Source of the DNA: Asticcacaulis aquaticus | GTDB lineage: Bacteria; Pseudomonadota; Alphaproteobacteria; Caulobacterales; Caulobacteraceae | NCBI RefSeq assembly: GCF_028550415.1 | Contig: NZ_JAQQKX010000006.1 | Coordinates: 1 to 64,000, forward strand | DNA: 64,000 nt | Direction: 5' to 3' | Shown here: piece after piece, positions 61,529 to 64,000 of the stretch | Position numbering within the stretch: position 1 is the first letter of the stretch | How the letters are laid out: each line of letters opens with the position of its first letter | Translations under genes and position numbers: made by a program | The notes under the pieces: model-generated | Told to the model about the DNA's origin: nothing | Databases searched by the model: none | What the model saw: only the letters and a program-made list of their open reading frames with translations

Positions 61529-62755
61529 TTACCGGGGCGTTTGAAGATAGGGTTTAAGCGACGCTTCTGCATCAGCAACGACGGCGTCATCGAGCGCCAC
61601 ACCTTTGGCGATCAGTTGCTTGCCCGCCATGAAATCGGCGGGGCGATTGAAGGCTTCGACGCAGATCAACTGTTGATCCGCGTTCAGATGGAAGACGCTG
61701 AACGCACCCGTCGCCGGATCGCCCCGCGTCAGCAGTTTGGCGTCCGGGCGGGTGATCCCGGCGATCTGGAGCTTATAGTCGTACTGATCGGACCAGAACC
61801 ACGGCACTTCGGTCGGCGGGGCCTTGAAGCCAGTAATGGCGGCGGCGGCCTGCTTGGCCTGTTCCAGCGCATTGGGTACGCTCTCCAGACGGTAGCGGCC
61901 TTCATAGTAGGGTTTGATCTCGCGCGAGGTCACGTCGCCGATAGCGAAGACGTCGGGGGCCGAGGTGCGGGCCTCCGAATCAACGATGATTCCGTTCGCA
62001 CAGGCGATCCCCGCGGCCTTAGCCAGATCGTCGGCGGGCAGAGCGCCGATGCCCACCAGCAGCACGTCGAAGGTGTGCGTCGTGCCATCGGCCATGTGGA
62101 CGTTTTTACGGTCGCCGTCGGCACTGACACCGACGACCTCGGCCCCGGTGATCAGGTCGACGCCGTTATCGCGGTGAATGGACATAAAAGCGTCCGACAA
62201 AACCCGCGACGCGACACGCGCCAGAATGCGCGATTCGCGCTCGAACACCGTCACTTCGCAACCCAGTTTACGCGCCGAAGCGGCGACTTCGAGCCCGACA
62301 TAGCCCGCGCCGATCAGGCCGATATGACGACCTGCGCTTAGGTGCGGCTTGAGCCCTTCGGCGTCGGCCATAGTGCGCAGCAGGTGGTACGGCGTCTCCT
62401 CCGCGCCGGGGCAGCCAAAGGGTCGCGCCTTTGACCCGGTGGCGATGATCAGGTGCTCATAGACCATCTGTTCGCCATCGATGGTAACGGTTTTATCCGT
62501 CGTATCAATGGCTTCGACGACTTTGTTCAGCCAGATGGCAATGTCGGCTTCGTCGTAGAATTCTTGCGGCCGCAAATAGAGATCGTCGCCGGACGCTTCG
62601 CCCTTGAGCCAGGCTTTCGACAGGGGCGGGCGCTGATAGGGCAGGTCCGGCTCGGCCCCGATAATCGTGATCTCGCCCTCATAGCCGTACTGACGCAGAA
62701 ATGCCGCGGCTGACCCGCCAGCGTGACCGGCACCGATGATGACGACCCCGCTCAC
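61529..62755 (-). CDS. Ferredoxin/rubredoxin reductase-like FAD oxidoreductase
   Basis: 408 residues from GTG 62755 with GAAGGAT upstream. FAD motif VVIIGAGHAGGSAAAFLR, PLSKAWLKG, second nucleotide motif IGLIGAGYVGLEVAASARK, and DVFAIGDVTSRE, then a C-terminal reductase domain with WFWSDQYDYKLQIAG. This is the BenC/PuR/rhodocoxin-reductase type that passes electrons from NAD(P)H to a ferredoxin. No ferredoxin gene is adjacent. It begins two bases after the folD stop, so it is coupled to folD. Confidence 0.9.
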   Translation of the reverse strand: MSGVVIIGAGHAGGSAAAFLRQYGYEGEITIIGAEPDLPYQRPPLSKAWLKGEASGDDLYLRPQEFYDEADIAIWLNKVVEAIDTTDKTVTIDGEQMVYEHLIIATGSKARPFGCPGAEETPYHLLRTMADAEGLKPHLSAGRHIGLIGAGYVGLEVAASARKLGCEVTVFERESRILARVASRVLSDAFMSIHRDNGVDLITGAEVVGVSADGDRKNVHMADGTTHTFDVLLVGIGALPADDLAKAAGIACANGIIVDSEARTSAPDVFAIGDVTSREIKPYYEGRYRLESVPNALEQAKQAAAAITGFKAPPTEVPWFWSDQYDYKLQIAGITRPDAKLLTRGDPATGAFSVFHLNADQQLICVEAFNRPADFMAGKQLIAKGVALDDAVVADAEASLKPYLQTPR

Positions 62756-62757
62756 CC

Positions 62758-63663
62758 TCAGATATCCTTCGGGGCGGGCAGGCCGTGTTGCAGGCACGCC
62801 GCGTGCAGGGTGTTGTTGAGCAGGCAGGCGATGGTCATCGGCCCGACGCCTTTGGGTACGGGCGTGATGGCCGTGGCGCGAGGCAAGGCGGCGTCGAAAT
62901 CGACATCGCCGACGATCTTACCTTTACCATCGACCTCAATGCGGTTGATGCCGACATCGATCACATAGGCCCCGTCCTTGATCCAATCGCCCTGAATGAA
63001 CTTCGGACGCCCGACGGCGGCGACGAGGATATCGGCGCCACGGCACACGGCGGGCAGGTCTTTGGTGCGCGAATGGGCGATAGTCACGGTGCAGTTCTCA
63101 TTGAGCAGAAGCTGCGCCATCGGCTTGCCGACGATGTTCGAGCGCCCGACGATGACGGCGTTGAGGCCCGACAGCGAACCATCACCGTGCGTTTTAATCG
63201 CGTCTTTCAACAGCATCAGCGACCCCAGCGGCGTACACGGCACAATGGCGTCAAGCCCGACCGCCAGACGTCCGGCGTTCTGGACGTGGAAGCCGTCGAC
63301 GTCCTTCAGCGGGTCGATGGCGTCGATGACCTTGAGCGACGACATATGCCCCGGCAGCGGCAGTTGCACGAGGATACCATTGACCGCCGCATCGGCGTTC
63401 AGCTCGGCGATCAGAGCCAGCAGATCGGCCTCCGACGTCGTGTCGGGCAAGGTGATGGTGCGCGACTCCATGCCGATGGCCTTGGTCGTCTCGCCCTTGT
63501 TCTTCACATAGATCTGGCTGGCCGGGTCTTCGCCGACGATGACCACCACCAGACACGGCGTCAGGCCGTGCTCGGCCTTCAGCGCGGCGACCTTTTCACC
63601 CAATCGCTCGCGCAGACCCTTTGCATAGCCGAAGCCGTCGATAATATTGCCACGGGTTGCCAT
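62758..63663 (-). CDS. folD: Bifunctional methylene-THF dehydrogenase/cyclohydrolase FolD
   Basis: 301 residues from ATG 63663 with AGGAGC upstream. Lys in [14 protein letters not shown], active Lys and Gln in [23 protein letters not shown], and NADP motif [13 protein letters not shown]. Makes 10-formyl-THF from methylene-THF. Followed by the flavoprotein gene after two bases; preceded by the hutG gene at 35 bp. Confidence 0.96.
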   Translation of the reverse strand: MATRGNIIDGFGYAKGLRERLGEKVAALKAEHGLTPCLVVVIVGEDPASQIYVKNKGETTKAIGMESRTITLPDTTSEADLLALIAELNADAAVNGILVQLPLPGHMSSLKVIDAIDPLKDVDGFHVQNAGRLAVGLDAIVPCTPLGSLMLLKDAIKTHGDGSLSGLNAVIVGRSNIVGKPMAQLLLNENCTVTIAHSRTKDLPAVCRGADILVAAVGRPKFIQGDWIKDGAYVIDVGINRIEVDGKGKIVGDVDFDAALPRATAITPVPKGVGPMTIACLLNNTLHAACLQHGLPAPKDI

Positions 63664-63698
63664 TGAGCTGCTCCTGAACACCGGAAGGGAATGGCCGC

Positions 63699-64000
63699 TC
63701 ACTTGGCCTGTTTTGCCGCCGAAATCAAGGTCTCGACCAGCGGTTTAAGCGTCTCGGACAAGGGACGCGCCCGTTCCGCGCCGTAGGTCGTCGGATCGCT
63801 CATATCGAGATAGCAGCTTTGCACGATTTCGATCTGCAGGGCATAGACGCGGTCTTCCGGGCGACCGTGACCGCGCGTGGTGAAGCCGCCTTTGAAACGC
63901 CCATCCAGCACGCTGGAATAGGCCGTGGTCTGCGCCATCCAGCCTTGCAGGGCGTCGAGCACGTCCGCAGGGCAGGTGCGGCCCGAATCCGTGCCAAAGC
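63699..64000 (-). CDS. hutG: N-formylglutamate amidohydrolase HutG, C-terminal part (runs off the right edge)
   Basis: The readable frame enters at the edge as [20 protein letters not shown] and ends at 63699. [20 protein letters not shown] is the diagnostic HutG stretch, followed by [14 protein letters not shown]. HutG hydrolyses N-formylglutamate to glutamate and formate. In this strand it precedes folD by 35 bp, which would join formate release to the folate pool. The N-terminal half lies outside the window. Confidence 0.82.
   Translation of the reverse strand, partial: FGTDSGRTCPADVLDALQGWMAQTTAYSSVLDGRFKGGFTTRGHGRPEDRVYALQIEIVQSCYLDMSDPTTYGAERARPLSETLKPLVETLISAAKQAK

Noticed and set aside
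1-64000. tRNA, rRNA and CRISPR arrays
   Set aside because: No cloverleaf-like or regularly spaced repeat pattern was noticed; the dispersed palindromes are unevenly placed and singly present.

Overview
The window looks like a chromosomal segment of a Caulobacteraceae-type alphaproteobacterium. The pointers are moderately high GC, two large TonB-dependent receptors, paired CNT nucleoside permeases, a reordered Rut pyrimidine operon, an alphaproteobacterial Mla-type operon, and interspersed palindromic repeats of the kind common in Rhizobiales and Caulobacterales. A genus close to Asticcacaulis is my guess from memory of protein style, not from any search. I see no rRNA, tRNA or CRISPR array. 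Apart from an IS3-type insertion at the left edge the segment reads as ordinary chromosome.

Layout. 1-900: IS3-family end that cuts off the 5' end of an Abi-alpha (DUF4393-like) gene, then a possible MOSC remnant. 904-6585: phasin, then a TetR repressor divergent from a NodT-HlyD-MFS tripartite exporter whose promoter is bracketed by two identical palindromes. 6921-10193: TonB receptor. 10713-16697: acetate module, a CrbS-like SSF-domain hybrid kinase, a CrbR-like LuxR response regulator with an apparent CTG start, and acetyl-CoA synthetase. 16864-21237: CNT permease and rutB-C-D-A. 21225-30719: redox and stress genes (FAD oxidase, PhnA C-domain, TspO-like protein, catalase, DMT exporter, HemN, hydrolase) and a membrane protein/XRE pair preceded by three tandem palindromes. 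31080-35224: a probable sulfur locus (YezD, TonB receptor, sulfate-binding lipoprotein, rhodanese). 35414-37280: OmpW, a small unknown protein, Bfd and bacterioferritin behind overlapping palindromes.

37442-41162: exported methyltransferase, lysophospholipase-like hydrolase with a long acidic tail, HisN, PraR-like regulator. 41279-48732: M16-family protein that has lost its zinc ligands, GT39-type glycosyltransferase, and an operon ubiA-DUF3298 lipoprotein-methyltransferase-VOC protein. 48928-50645: PadR, DUF1700 and DUF2807 envelope module. 50683-53880: YkgJ-like Cys-cluster protein and an OmpR/EnvZ-type pair separated by a composite repeat. 54123-59988: second CNT permease, thioesterase, DUF3253, and MlaE-F-D plus auxiliary lipoprotein. 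60072-64000: 3-oxoacid CoA-transferase, ferredoxin-reductase-like flavoprotein, FolD, and the C-terminal part of HutG.

Two dispersed repeat families (an approximately 45-bp GCGCAT palindrome and a CCCTCTCCC composite element) lie mostly at 3' ends and between genes. The points most worth checking are the CTG start of the CrbR-like regulator, the inactive M16 protein, the triple operator upstream of the XRE pair, the sulfur locus, and the covarying palindromic repeats.
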